Of a DNA stretch of 64,000 nucleotides, positions 37,648 through 45,424 are shown piece after piece; the stretch's first letter is position 1, and every line of letters starts with the position of its first letter. The position numbers and the translations under genes were made by a program. Below the pieces are notes generated by a model. It was not told where the DNA came from and did no database searches. It saw only the letters and a program-made list of their open reading frames with translations. The stretch comes from Collinsella sp. (GTDB lineage Bacteria > Actinomycetota > Coriobacteriia > Coriobacteriales > Coriobacteriaceae): NCBI GenBank assembly GCA_018380195.1, contig JAGZUC010000011.1, positions 1 to 64,000 of the forward strand. The letters run 5' to 3'.

Positions 37648-38187
37648 ATGGATTTTGAGAACTCCCAAACCAAGAAGAACCTCGAGACCGCTTTTGCCGG
37701 TGAGTCCCAGGCGCACACCAAGTATCGCTACTACGCATCTAAGGCCAAGAAGGATGGCTACGTTCAGATCTCGAATATCTTTGCCGAGACGGCGGGCAAC
37801 GAGTCCGAGCACGCCAAGCTGTGGTTTAAGTATCTGCACGACGGCGCCGTTCCCGACACCCTGGATAACTTGCGTGATGCCGCTGCAGGCGAGAACTACG
37901 AGTGGACCACGATGTACGACGAGTTCGCCAAGACCGCCGAGGAGGAGGGCTTTACCGAGATCGCCGCAAAGTTCCGTGGCGTCGGCGCCGTGGAGAAGGC
38001 TCACGAGGAGCGCTACAACAAGCTTGTCGAGCGCATTGAGTCGGGCGAGGTGTTTGAGCGCGAGGGCGTGAAGGTATGGAAGTGCCTGAACTGCGGGCAC
38101 CTGCATGTTGGTGCCGAGGCGCCCGAGGTGTGCCCGGTGTGTAACCACCCGAAGGCGTACTTTGAGGAGCAGGTGGTGAACTACTAG
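37648..38187 (+). CDS. rbr: Rubrerythrin
   Basis: A 179-residue peroxide reductase of anaerobes. The N-terminal four-helix domain carries the diiron ligands ([50 protein letters not shown]), and the C-terminal rubredoxin-like domain has [10 protein letters not shown] and [14 protein letters not shown] 37648 follows GAAGGGAAG; an in-frame upstream ATG at 37627 is less well placed. Followed by a long hairpin element and a terminator. Confidence 0.97.
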   Translation: MDFENSQTKKNLETAFAGESQAHTKYRYYASKAKKDGYVQISNIFAETAGNESEHAKLWFKYLHDGAVPDTLDNLRDAAAGENYEWTTMYDEFAKTAEEEGFTEIAAKFRGVGAVEKAHEERYNKLVERIESGEVFEREGVKVWKCLNCGHLHVGAEAPEVCPVCNHPKAYFEEQVVNY

Positions 38188-38209
38188 CGCCGATACGAAC
38201 GTGGACTGC

Positions 38210-38297
38210 GGGGCGCAGGGCGGGGAAATACCTTCCCCTCTCGCTCGCGGCTCCGCAGGGTCGCGCGAGGCAAAGGTATTTCCCCGCCCTGCGCCCC
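38210..38297. repeat. Long hairpin element, copy 1 (after rubrerythrin)
   Basis: A 25-bp arm starting GGGGCGCAGGGCGGGGAAAT (38210-38234) is perfectly inverted at 38273-38297. The 38-nt centre (CCCTCTCGCTCGCGGCTCCG onward) recurs nearly unchanged in copy 2 at 39155-39240, while the arms differ completely between the two. Confidence 0.9.
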
Positions 38298-38348
38298 GGC
38301 GTTGGGTCGTCGCTTGCTCGTTACTGAAAAGCTGATATTAAAGTTTGT

Positions 38349-38378
38349 GTGCCGCCCCTTATGGGGCGGCACGTTTTT
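38349..38378 (+). terminator. Terminator, copy 1
   Basis: GTGCCGCCCC ttat GGGGCGGCAC followed by GTTTTTG; perfect. The same hairpin recurs at 39284-39312. Confidence 0.95.
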
Positions 38379-38468
38379 GTATGGGGACCGGTTGGGACGG
38401 CACCGTTCATGGGTGGGGTACACTGGGTAGCGATTTTTAGTTTACCTACTACCTGATGGGGTGTTTTT

Positions 38469-39101
38469 ATGGGTAAGAAGTCTCGGGCTCGGGTTGCTGC
38501 CGCGGGAACTCGCAAGGATCCTGGTCGTCGGGTTGCCGAGGGCAAAAAGGCCGATCGTGTCGAGAAGGACAAGAAGGTCGGTGCGCATGCTCATCCTGAG
38601 TGGGCGCCTCACCTCAATACGGCTAGCGAGGATCTGACTGCTAAGTTGTTTACTCTGGTCGAGGTTATCTTGGGCGTGGTGCCCGTGGTGGTCGTTGGCT
38701 TGTTCTTGGCTTCGAAAGATGCCATGAGCGTGGATAAGCTCACCGATGTCTTTTCTCAGGACCCCTCGATGGTGGTTACGTTTATCTCTGCGTGCCTGCA
38801 GCCGTTTGTGGCGTACATGCTGTACATGATTTATCGCAAGTACTGCGAGGGCGATGCGGGCTTTGCCGCCGGCAACCTGATCGGCCTCTTGTGCTCCGAG
38901 ATTTTGTTGCTCAATATCCCGGGCGTTATCGGCATGGGCATCTTGCTGTGGCGTGTTTGGCGCAATGTCGCCCCGCACTTTGAGAGCTGGCTGTTTGAGC
39001 GTCGTTTTACGGGCGTGGTGGCCGACATTGCCGGTTCGCTCGTGATTCTAGTCTTGGCGTTTTTGTGTGCCACCGCTGCTCGCGGTCTTTCGGGCATGTA
39101 A
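38469..39101 (+). CDS. Hypothetical membrane protein with basic N-terminus
   Basis: A 210-residue protein. The first ~40 residues are strongly basic (KKSRARVAAAGTRKDPGRR), then four hydrophobic segments (LGVVPVVVVGLFLA; VTFISACLQPFVAYMLYMI; NLIGLLCSEILLLNIPGVIG; VADIAGSLVILVLAFLCATA). I do not recognise the family. It is a single-gene unit: terminators lie on both sides. Confidence 0.75.
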   Translation: MGKKSRARVAAAGTRKDPGRRVAEGKKADRVEKDKKVGAHAHPEWAPHLNTASEDLTAKLFTLVEVILGVVPVVVVGLFLASKDAMSVDKLTDVFSQDPSMVVTFISACLQPFVAYMLYMIYRKYCEGDAGFAAGNLIGLLCSEILLLNIPGVIGMGILLWRVWRNVAPHFESWLFERRFTGVVADIAGSLVILVLAFLCATAARGLSGM

Positions 39102-39154
39102 TCTGCCCCCACCGACCACGGAGCGCAGGGCAACTGCCGGCCTTACCGCTCCGG

Positions 39155-39240
39155 GCGTCAGACCCGCGGCGCATCCCTTTCCCTCTCGCTCACGGCTTCG
39201 CAGAGTCGCGCGAGGCAAAGGCATACGCCGCGGGTCTGAC
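39155..39240. repeat. Long hairpin element, copy 2
   Basis: GTCAGACCCGCGGCG (39157-39171) is inverted at 39226-39240, with further pairing inward (ATCCCTTT / AAAGGCAT). The centre (CCCTCTCGCTCACGGCTTCG onward, then GTCGCGCGAGGCAAAGG) matches copy 1 at 38238-38276 with few changes. Confidence 0.88.
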
Positions 39241-39283
39241 GGCGCGGGCTTGCCAGCGAGTTTTGGCTCATAGATTGGTTTGT

Positions 39284-39312
39284 GTGCCGCCCCTTATGGG
39301 GCGGCACGTTTT
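39284..39312 (+). terminator. Terminator, copy 2
   Basis: GTGCCGCCCC ttat GGGGCGGCAC followed by GTTTTG; identical stem and loop to 38349-38372. Confidence 0.94.
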
Positions 39313-39565
39313 GTGTGGGGTCCCGGTCTTCACAATTTCCGTCAAGCTTTTGGTCAGCTTTTGGTTAGTTGGCGGGCTGGCGGAAGGGAAAAAGATCATT
39401 CCATAAAAAAGCTCATAGAAAGTGCTGGTAGGGGAGTTGTTGAGGTTTTCGACAGCTTTTGGGCAAAAGAAACTTTGTGGCTATTGCCGGCGATTGCGTT
39501 GTCGCGGTCATGGTGGTGCGGGATGCTGGTCGTAAGCGTCGAATGCTCCGATTGAGGAGGCCAAC
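39313..39565. other. Non-coding spacer
   Basis: No supported gene. AT-moderate sequence with TTGTCGCGG near 39499; the promoter of the following small gene is presumably here. Short open frames are shadows without ribosome-binding sites. Confidence 0.3.
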
Positions 39566-39988
39566 ATGGATCTGTTTCTTGAGACCCCGCAGCAACAAGC
39601 CGAGCGCATGTTGCGCCAACAGCAACGGCTTATGGAGATGCAAATGCAAGGGGTAGCCGCTCAGCCCCCTGCGCAAAATGCCACGCCTGCGGTTTCGCCT
39701 GCGGGCAGATCGGCGCCAGAGAACTATTCCGTACAACAAGATTCATATGCGCAGGAGCTTGCGTTCGACAAGCGCCGCACACGTCACCGCCGCGTGGGCC
39801 AGCGCCTGCGCACGTTAGCGATGATTGTGCTGATCCCGTTAGGACTTGCGGCGATTTTCCTGGTCTCGTATGCGCTCACCTGCATCCTCAACGGTGCCTC
39901 GCCCAGTGAAGTGCTCCAACATCTGTCAGCCCTCGGCCAGCGCCTAGGCGATGTCATAACAACCATTCGCGCCGGCTGGGAGAGTTAG
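39566..39988 (+). CDS. Hypothetical Gln-rich single-pass membrane protein
   Basis: A 140-residue protein. The first ~70 residues are Gln/Ala/Pro-rich (QQQAERMLRQQQRLMEMQMQ), a basic patch KRRTRHRRVGQR follows, then one membrane helix (LAMIVLIPLGLAAIFLVSYALT) and a short tail. GAGGAGG is well placed before the ATG. No family recognised. Confidence 0.65.
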   Translation: MDLFLETPQQQAERMLRQQQRLMEMQMQGVAAQPPAQNATPAVSPAGRSAPENYSVQQDSYAQELAFDKRRTRHRRVGQRLRTLAMIVLIPLGLAAIFLVSYALTCILNGASPSEVLQHLSALGQRLGDVITTIRAGWES

Positions 39989-40111
39989 CGTTTGTCACAT
40001 TAGGACTTCTAGGGTGTAGGGATTATCGCCACGAGTAGAATTCTTGCATCCTGTGGGTCCTGTCGTGCAACTGAATAGTATTATTAAAGATAAATAATAA
40101 TAGGATTTGCT

Positions 40112-40642
40112 ATGTATAAGCAGGATTTAGAGCAGACTCTTTTGGGCATTGACGAAGAGGCGGAGCTGGAAATAGGTCCAAGAGACGACAGGCCGAGCGT
40201 TGTATTGGTGGGAGGAAGCGCCTTCATGCTAAACGATGTGACGAATCGGTCGGTTACACATGACATTGATGTGTTTGAGGCAGACAGGTGCCTCCGCGAG
40301 ATCATAGCTCGATACCCCGAGGTAAATGGTATGGCGGTGGCGTATTGTAATCAGATGCCATTCAATTACGAAGATCGTTTGATTCCCTTGGATATTGGCG
40401 CGCGTTTTATCAGGTACTTTACGCCATCCTTGGAGGACCTGGCGGTAATGAAGCTCTATGCCTACCGTCCGAACGACATCGTCGATCTTCATAGTCAGGC
40501 ATTCGTCGACCGACTTGATTGGGGGCTGCTCGAACGGCTTATATTCGACGAGGGAGAAGCGCTGGCGTCGTCGCCTTCGGAGCGAAGCTATCAAGAGATG
40601 GTCTGTGCATACAGGCAATACAAAAAGGAGGTGCTCGGTTGA
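40112..40642 (+). CDS. Nucleotidyltransferase-like protein (DUF6036/AbiEii-type), TA candidate
   Basis: A 176-residue protein. The pattern VVLVGGSAFMLND then THDIDVFEAD is the GG ... DxD core of the nucleotidyltransferase fold as found in DUF6036 and AbiEii-like toxins; the later SLEDLAVMKLYAYRPNDIVDL also fits the family. It overlaps the next gene by 4 bp. Local GC is lower than in the flanks, and the pair looks like an inserted defence/toxin-antitoxin module. Catalytic activity is inferred only. Confidence 0.7.
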   Translation: MYKQDLEQTLLGIDEEAELEIGPRDDRPSVVLVGGSAFMLNDVTNRSVTHDIDVFEADRCLREIIARYPEVNGMAVAYCNQMPFNYEDRLIPLDIGARFIRYFTPSLEDLAVMKLYAYRPNDIVDLHSQAFVDRLDWGLLERLIFDEGEALASSPSERSYQEMVCAYRQYKKEVLG

Positions 40643-41202
40643 ATCTGACCTTTGAGGGATTTTTGAAAGGCTATTGCCGAGAGCTGTCCGGGCAGCAGTC
40701 GCTGAGTTTTAGAAAACTGGTTGAGCAGGCGACGACGGTTGCGCCGCGCGTGGCGGAGCCTCTGTTTTTGCTCGCCTTGGCGCAAGGAAAAGCCGAATAC
40801 GTTCTGGGTTTATCCGAGGGCTCGTGGATGGAAGAGGATTACCGAGGTGTTTTGTCCTTGTACGATCAAGCGGGTGGCATGGCGTCTCTATGCGCCAAAA
40901 GTGAGCTCCCTAACCGTTATGCCAACGTTTGGCGTGCGTATAGAGCGGTGAAGGAAAAGCCAGTGGCGGATAGAAGGATCAACGCCCTGATGCGAAAAAG
41001 AACATTGGGAGCGCTAGGGGAATCGGGCATAACACGCTACGGTCTCTGCCGCGATTTGAATCTGAATAAGGGAAACGTGTACGCATACTTAGCCGGCGAT
41101 GACTCAAAGGTGAGCAGGGAGACGGCGCGCCGCATTATGGAATATGCGGAGGAGAGGGGCACCCAAGAAGGGGCCGGGCGCCCGGTGCGTGTGGCGGGGT
41201 AA
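40639..41202 (+). CDS. HTH-containing partner of the nucleotidyltransferase
   Basis: A 187-residue protein starting at TTG 40639, which overlaps the preceding stop (TTGA); AAGGAGG lies seven bases upstream and fixes this start. The N-terminal half is helical and unrecognised. The C-terminal part, TRYGLCRDLNLNKGNVYAYL onward, reads as a helix-turn-helix. By position and order it would be the antitoxin or regulator of the preceding gene. Confidence 0.65.
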   Translation: MNLTFEGFLKGYCRELSGQQSLSFRKLVEQATTVAPRVAEPLFLLALAQGKAEYVLGLSEGSWMEEDYRGVLSLYDQAGGMASLCAKSELPNRYANVWRAYRAVKEKPVADRRINALMRKRTLGALGESGITRYGLCRDLNLNKGNVYAYLAGDDSKVSRETARRIMEYAEERGTQEGAGRPVRVAG

Positions 41203-41253
41203 GATTGATCGCGGTTTTGATTGATAATCGATTGGGTTTGTTGGGCGGAGTCT

Positions 41254-42609
41254 ATGTCTGCTATTGAAATTGCGCTTGTTGTGATTGCCTTGGTGGCGGT
41301 GGGAGTTGCCGTGGTTTGCGCCCTGCAGCTTAAAGGCCTTCGTGCCGAGTTGCGAGAGCGTGGCGGCAACGATGCGGAGACGCTCGTGGCGCTCGAGCAG
41401 GCCAACAGCACGCTCGATGCCCTCAACGTCGCGCTGGCAGAAACCCGCCGCACGGCAAACGCCATCGCGCAGCAGCAGACGACCGACGCCGCTGTGGAGC
41501 AGCAGCGCTACCTGACCATCGCGCGTGAGTTCTCGCAGGCTGGCGACCGTATGGATGACCTGCGCCGCGAGACGGCCCAACAGCTCGGCGCCAACCGCGA
41601 GGGCATCGAGCACCGCCTGGACAAGGTGCGCGAGACGGTCGACGCCCAGCTGGGCGCCATTCGCAAGGACAACAACGTGCAGCTCGATCAGATGCGCGCG
41701 ACGGTGGACGAGAAGCTCTCCCGCACGCTCAACGATCGTCTGTCCGCATCGTTTAAGCAAGTGAGCGACCAGCTCGAGGCCGTGTACAAGGGCCTGGGCG
41801 ATATGCAATCTATCGCCACCGGCGTGGGCGACCTTAAGCGCGTGCTGGGCAATGTGAAGGCGCGCGGCATTTTGGGCGAGGTACAGCTGGGCGCGATCCT
41901 GGCGGACATCCTTACGCCCGACCAGTATCTGGAAAACGTTGCCACCAAGCCCGGCGCCTCGGAGCGCGTTGAGTTTGCCGTCAAGCTGCCGGTAGACGAG
42001 GGCGATCCCGTGCTGCTGCCGATCGACTCCAAATTCCCGGGCGACGCGTACGAGCATCTGCTCGACGCCCAGGAGTCGGGTGACGCGGAGGCCGTTGCCG
42101 CTGCGCGCAAGACGCTCGATATGATGGTGAAACGCGAGGCCAAGGACATTTGCGAGAAGTACCTGAGCGTGCCCGCGACGACCAATTTTGGCATCATGTT
42201 CGTGCCGTTTGAGGGCCTGTATGCCGAGGTCGTCAGTCGCCCCGGGCTTATCGAGACCCTGGGCCGCGACTATCACGTCAACGTTGCCGGCCCCAGCACC
42301 ATGGCCGCCATCCTCAACAGCCTGCAGATGAGCTACCAGACGTTTAGGCTGCAAAAACGCACCGATGACGTGCTGCGCGTGCTTTCCGCCGTCAAGGCTG
42401 AGCTGCCGCGCTATCAGGCGGCGTTGCGTCGCGCGCAGCAGCAGATCGAGACCGCGGGCAAGACGGTCGAGGGCATTATCACCACGCGCACCAACGTTAT
42501 GGAGCGTAAGCTCAAGGACATCGACGCGCTGGAGGACGCGCGGGAGGCCGACGAGATCTTGGGGCTCACATCCGCGGAGCTGCTCGCAGACCAAGAGGAC
42601 GAGGACTAG
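41254..42609 (+). CDS. rmuC: DNA recombination protein RmuC
   Basis: A 451-residue protein. One N-terminal membrane helix (IEIALVVIALVAVGVAVVCAL), a long coiled coil (about residues 30-190, rich in Q, E, R), then the conserved nuclease-like RmuC domain (GNVKARGILGEVQLGAIL; LPIDSKFPGDAYEHLL; TTNFGIMFVPFEGLYAE). RmuC limits inversions at short inverted repeats; that is notable in a window so rich in palindromes. Start 41254 follows GGAG. Confidence 0.93.
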   Translation: MSAIEIALVVIALVAVGVAVVCALQLKGLRAELRERGGNDAETLVALEQANSTLDALNVALAETRRTANAIAQQQTTDAAVEQQRYLTIAREFSQAGDRMDDLRRETAQQLGANREGIEHRLDKVRETVDAQLGAIRKDNNVQLDQMRATVDEKLSRTLNDRLSASFKQVSDQLEAVYKGLGDMQSIATGVGDLKRVLGNVKARGILGEVQLGAILADILTPDQYLENVATKPGASERVEFAVKLPVDEGDPVLLPIDSKFPGDAYEHLLDAQESGDAEAVAAARKTLDMMVKREAKDICEKYLSVPATTNFGIMFVPFEGLYAEVVSRPGLIETLGRDYHVNVAGPSTMAAILNSLQMSYQTFRLQKRTDDVLRVLSAVKAELPRYQAALRRAQQQIETAGKTVEGIITTRTNVMERKLKDIDALEDAREADEILGLTSAELLADQEDED

Positions 42610-42735
42610 TTGCAACAGGCGGCGGGGCACCAGCGCGGACGCGGGCGCCTCGCCGCTTTTCGCATTGTGCTTGCCTGAAGTGCGCTTTAGTGTGCAACAA
42701 TGGCGTTTCGCCCTATCAGACGCGAAAGGAAGCCC

Positions 42736-44538
42736 ATGTCTCAGAGAAGCACCAGTCCGCTCAAACGCTCCACCGTGCGTCGCACGTTGCAGCGTTTTTG
42801 GGACGTCACGCGCACGCAGCCGCTAATCGTCTTTCTCTCGGTGTTCTCGTCGGCGGGCTACATCTTTTTGCTCACGTTTGCCAACACCTACGTGATGGCC
42901 CTTATCGTCGACCGCGTCCAAGCCGGCCCCGTGGCGGGCGACCAGGTGTTTGAGGTCTTTGGCCCTTACATTCTGGCGCTCGTGCTCGTTAACCTAGTGG
43001 GCCAGATCCTCTCCAAGCTGCAGGACTACACCGTCTACAAGCTCGAGATTGCGGGCAACTATCACTTGGCGCGCCTGTGCTTTGACACGCTCTCCAACCA
43101 GTCCATGACATTCCACACCAGCCGATTTGGCGGATCGCTTGTGAGCCAGACGAGCCGTTTTATGAGCGGCTACACGGGTCTGGTGGACGTGACGGTGTAT
43201 TCGCTCATCCCCACCATCACCTCGGTTGTCTGCACGGTGGCAGCGCTCGCCCCGGTGGTGCCGATGTTTACCGTGATCCTGGTGGGCATCATGGTCGTCT
43301 ACATCGCGTTTGTCTGGCTTATGTACAAGCGCATCATGCCGCTTTCGGCCGCGACGTCCGCCGCACAGAACAAGCTGTCGGGCGTGCTTTCCGACGCGGT
43401 CACGAACATCCTGGCCGTCAAGACCTGCGGGCGCGAGGACTTTGAGCGCGACCTGTTCGATACCGCCGACCGTGCCGCGCGCGATGCCGAAACGGTATCG
43501 ATGCACGCCATGATGCAACGCAACTTTACGACCTCGGGCCTTATCGTTATCACCATGGCCGTGGTGAGTGTGTTCGTCGCGGGCGGCAACGCGTGGTTTG
43601 GCATCTCGGCCGGCGCGCTCGTCATGATCTTTACCTATACGTACAACCTCACCATGCGTCTGAACTACGTGAGCTCCATGATGCAGCGCATCAACCGCGC
43701 GCTGGGCGATGCGGCCGAGATGACGCGCGTGCTGGACGAGCCGTGTCTGGTGGCAGACGACGAGAACGCCCCCGAGCTCAAGGTGAGCGAGGGCGCGATT
43801 GATTTTGAGCACTTGAGCTTTGCATACCGTGATGCCGCGGCGGGCGAGAGCGTGTTCGACGACCTGACGCTCCATGTGGCGGCGGGCCAGCGCGTGGGCC
43901 TGGTGGGCAAATCGGGCTCGGGCAAGACGACACTCACCAAGCTGTTGCTGCGCCTGGACGACGTACAGGTCGGCCGCGTGCTCGTGGACGGCCAGGACGT
44001 TTCGCGCTGCACGCAGCAGAGCCTGCGCCGCCAGGTTGCCTACGTGCCGCAGGAGGCGCTCCTGTTCCACCGCTCCATTCGCGAGAATATCGCCTACGGC
44101 CGCCCCGACGCCACCGACGAGCAGATCCGCGAGGCAGCGCGCCTGGCCAATGCCCTGGAGTTTATCGATCGCCTGCCCCGTGGCTTTGACACCATGGTGG
44201 GCGAGCGCGGCGTTAAGCTCTCGGGCGGTCAGCGCCAGCGTGTGGCCATCGCCCGCGCCGTCCTTACCGACGCGCCGATTCTGGTGCTCGACGAGGCGAC
44301 ATCTGCCCTCGACAGCGAGTCCGAGGCGCTGGTGCAGGAGGCGCTCGAGAACCTGATGCGCGGTCGCACCTCCATTGTGGTGGCGCATCGCCTGTCCACC
44401 GTGGCGGCGCTCGACCGCATCGTGGTGCTGGCGGACGGCGAGATTGTCGAGGACGGTACGCATGCGCAGCTCGTCGAGGCGGGCGGCGAGTACGCGAGCC
44501 TGTGGGGCCGTCAGACCGGTGCATTCTTGGAGGCGTAA
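42736..44538 (+). CDS. ABC exporter, fused membrane and ATPase domains
   Basis: A 600-residue half-transporter of the multidrug/lipid exporter type. Six-helix membrane domain (residues ~30-320), then Walker A GLVGKSGSGKTT, Q-loop YVPQEALLFHRS, signature LSGGQRQRVAIARA, Walker B ILVLDEATSALDSE and switch His VVAHRLS. GAAAGGAAG precedes ATG 42736. No partner half-transporter is adjacent, so a homodimer is likely. Cargo unknown. Confidence 0.93.
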   Translation: MSQRSTSPLKRSTVRRTLQRFWDVTRTQPLIVFLSVFSSAGYIFLLTFANTYVMALIVDRVQAGPVAGDQVFEVFGPYILALVLVNLVGQILSKLQDYTVYKLEIAGNYHLARLCFDTLSNQSMTFHTSRFGGSLVSQTSRFMSGYTGLVDVTVYSLIPTITSVVCTVAALAPVVPMFTVILVGIMVVYIAFVWLMYKRIMPLSAATSAAQNKLSGVLSDAVTNILAVKTCGREDFERDLFDTADRAARDAETVSMHAMMQRNFTTSGLIVITMAVVSVFVAGGNAWFGISAGALVMIFTYTYNLTMRLNYVSSMMQRINRALGDAAEMTRVLDEPCLVADDENAPELKVSEGAIDFEHLSFAYRDAAAGESVFDDLTLHVAAGQRVGLVGKSGSGKTTLTKLLLRLDDVQVGRVLVDGQDVSRCTQQSLRRQVAYVPQEALLFHRSIRENIAYGRPDATDEQIREAARLANALEFIDRLPRGFDTMVGERGVKLSGGQRQRVAIARAVLTDAPILVLDEATSALDSESEALVQEALENLMRGRTSIVVAHRLSTVAALDRIVVLADGEIVEDGTHAQLVEAGGEYASLWGRQTGAFLEA

Positions 44539-44601
44539 GCGTCTCGGACGTGGGACAATTGTGCCCATAAGTTTATTGTGCCGTTGAGCCGAGGAGTCGT
44601 T

Positions 44602-45267
44602 ATGCCACGCGAGACCAATGCCGCCAAGCGCGAGCGCGCCATCGAGGTGTGTGAGCGCCTCAACCGTCGCTATGGCCCGGTCGAGTGCTTTTTGGACCAC
44701 GAGAATCCCTTCCGCCTGCTGATCGCGGTGCTGCTTTCGGCGCAAACGACCGATGCACAGGTCAACAAGGTGACGCCGCGGCTGTTTGCCCAGTGGCCCA
44801 CGCCCGAGGCCATGGCCGGGGCGAGCGTGGCTGACGTGGCAGACACTATCAAGTCACTCGGCTTCTACAAGAGCAAAGCCAAGCATGCCGTCGAGGCCGC
44901 GCAGATGATCGTCGCCGACTATGGCGGCGAGGTGCCGGCCGACATGAAGGAGCTCGTGAAGCTGCCGGGCGTGGGACGCAAGACGGCGAACATCGTGCTC
45001 AACGTGGGGTATGGCATCGTGGAGGGCATTGCGGTGGACACGCACGTCAACCGCATTGCGCACCGCCTGATGCTGAGTCCCAAGACGCATGCCAAGGAGC
45101 CGCTCAAGACCGAGCAGGATCTGCTCAAGATTTTGCCGCACGAGTATTGGGAGTCGGTCAACCATCAGTGGATCACCTTTGGTCGCGAGATCTGCGATGC
45201 CCGCAAGCCCAAGTGTGACGAGTGTCCGCTGGCAGATTTGTGCCCCAGCGTGCGCGTAGCGGGGTAG
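44602..45267 (+). CDS. nth: Endonuclease III
   Basis: A 221-residue HhH-GPD glycosylase/AP lyase that removes oxidised pyrimidines. Seen: LLSAQTTDAQVNKVTPRLF, the HhH motif LVKLPGVGRKTANIVLN with the catalytic Lys, the catalytic Asp in VDTHVNRIAHRL, and the [4Fe-4S] ligands C-x6-C-x2-C-x5-C (CDARKPKCDECPLADLC). ATG 44602 follows CGAGGAG. Unlike the MutY-like protein in this window, the cluster is complete. Confidence 0.96.
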   Translation: MPRETNAAKRERAIEVCERLNRRYGPVECFLDHENPFRLLIAVLLSAQTTDAQVNKVTPRLFAQWPTPEAMAGASVADVADTIKSLGFYKSKAKHAVEAAQMIVADYGGEVPADMKELVKLPGVGRKTANIVLNVGYGIVEGIAVDTHVNRIAHRLMLSPKTHAKEPLKTEQDLLKILPHEYWESVNHQWITFGREICDARKPKCDECPLADLCPSVRVAG

Positions 45268-45371
45268 GGCGGAACGCATCTTCGTCTGGCGTTTTTTGCG
45301 GGGCTGGGTTTGCCCTTGAGCCGGAGTCCTCTCCATGCGCTACCATGACAGGCAATGTATTTGACGTACGA

Positions 45372-45399
45372 CCCGCCGAGCTTGCCCCGGCGGGCTTTT
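45372..45399 (+). terminator. nth terminator
   Basis: CCCGCC (45372-45377) pairs with GGCGGG (45389-45394), followed by CTTTTG. Confidence 0.75.
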
Positions 45400-45424
45400 G
45401 GCGTTGCGATGCCGGAGGAACAGC

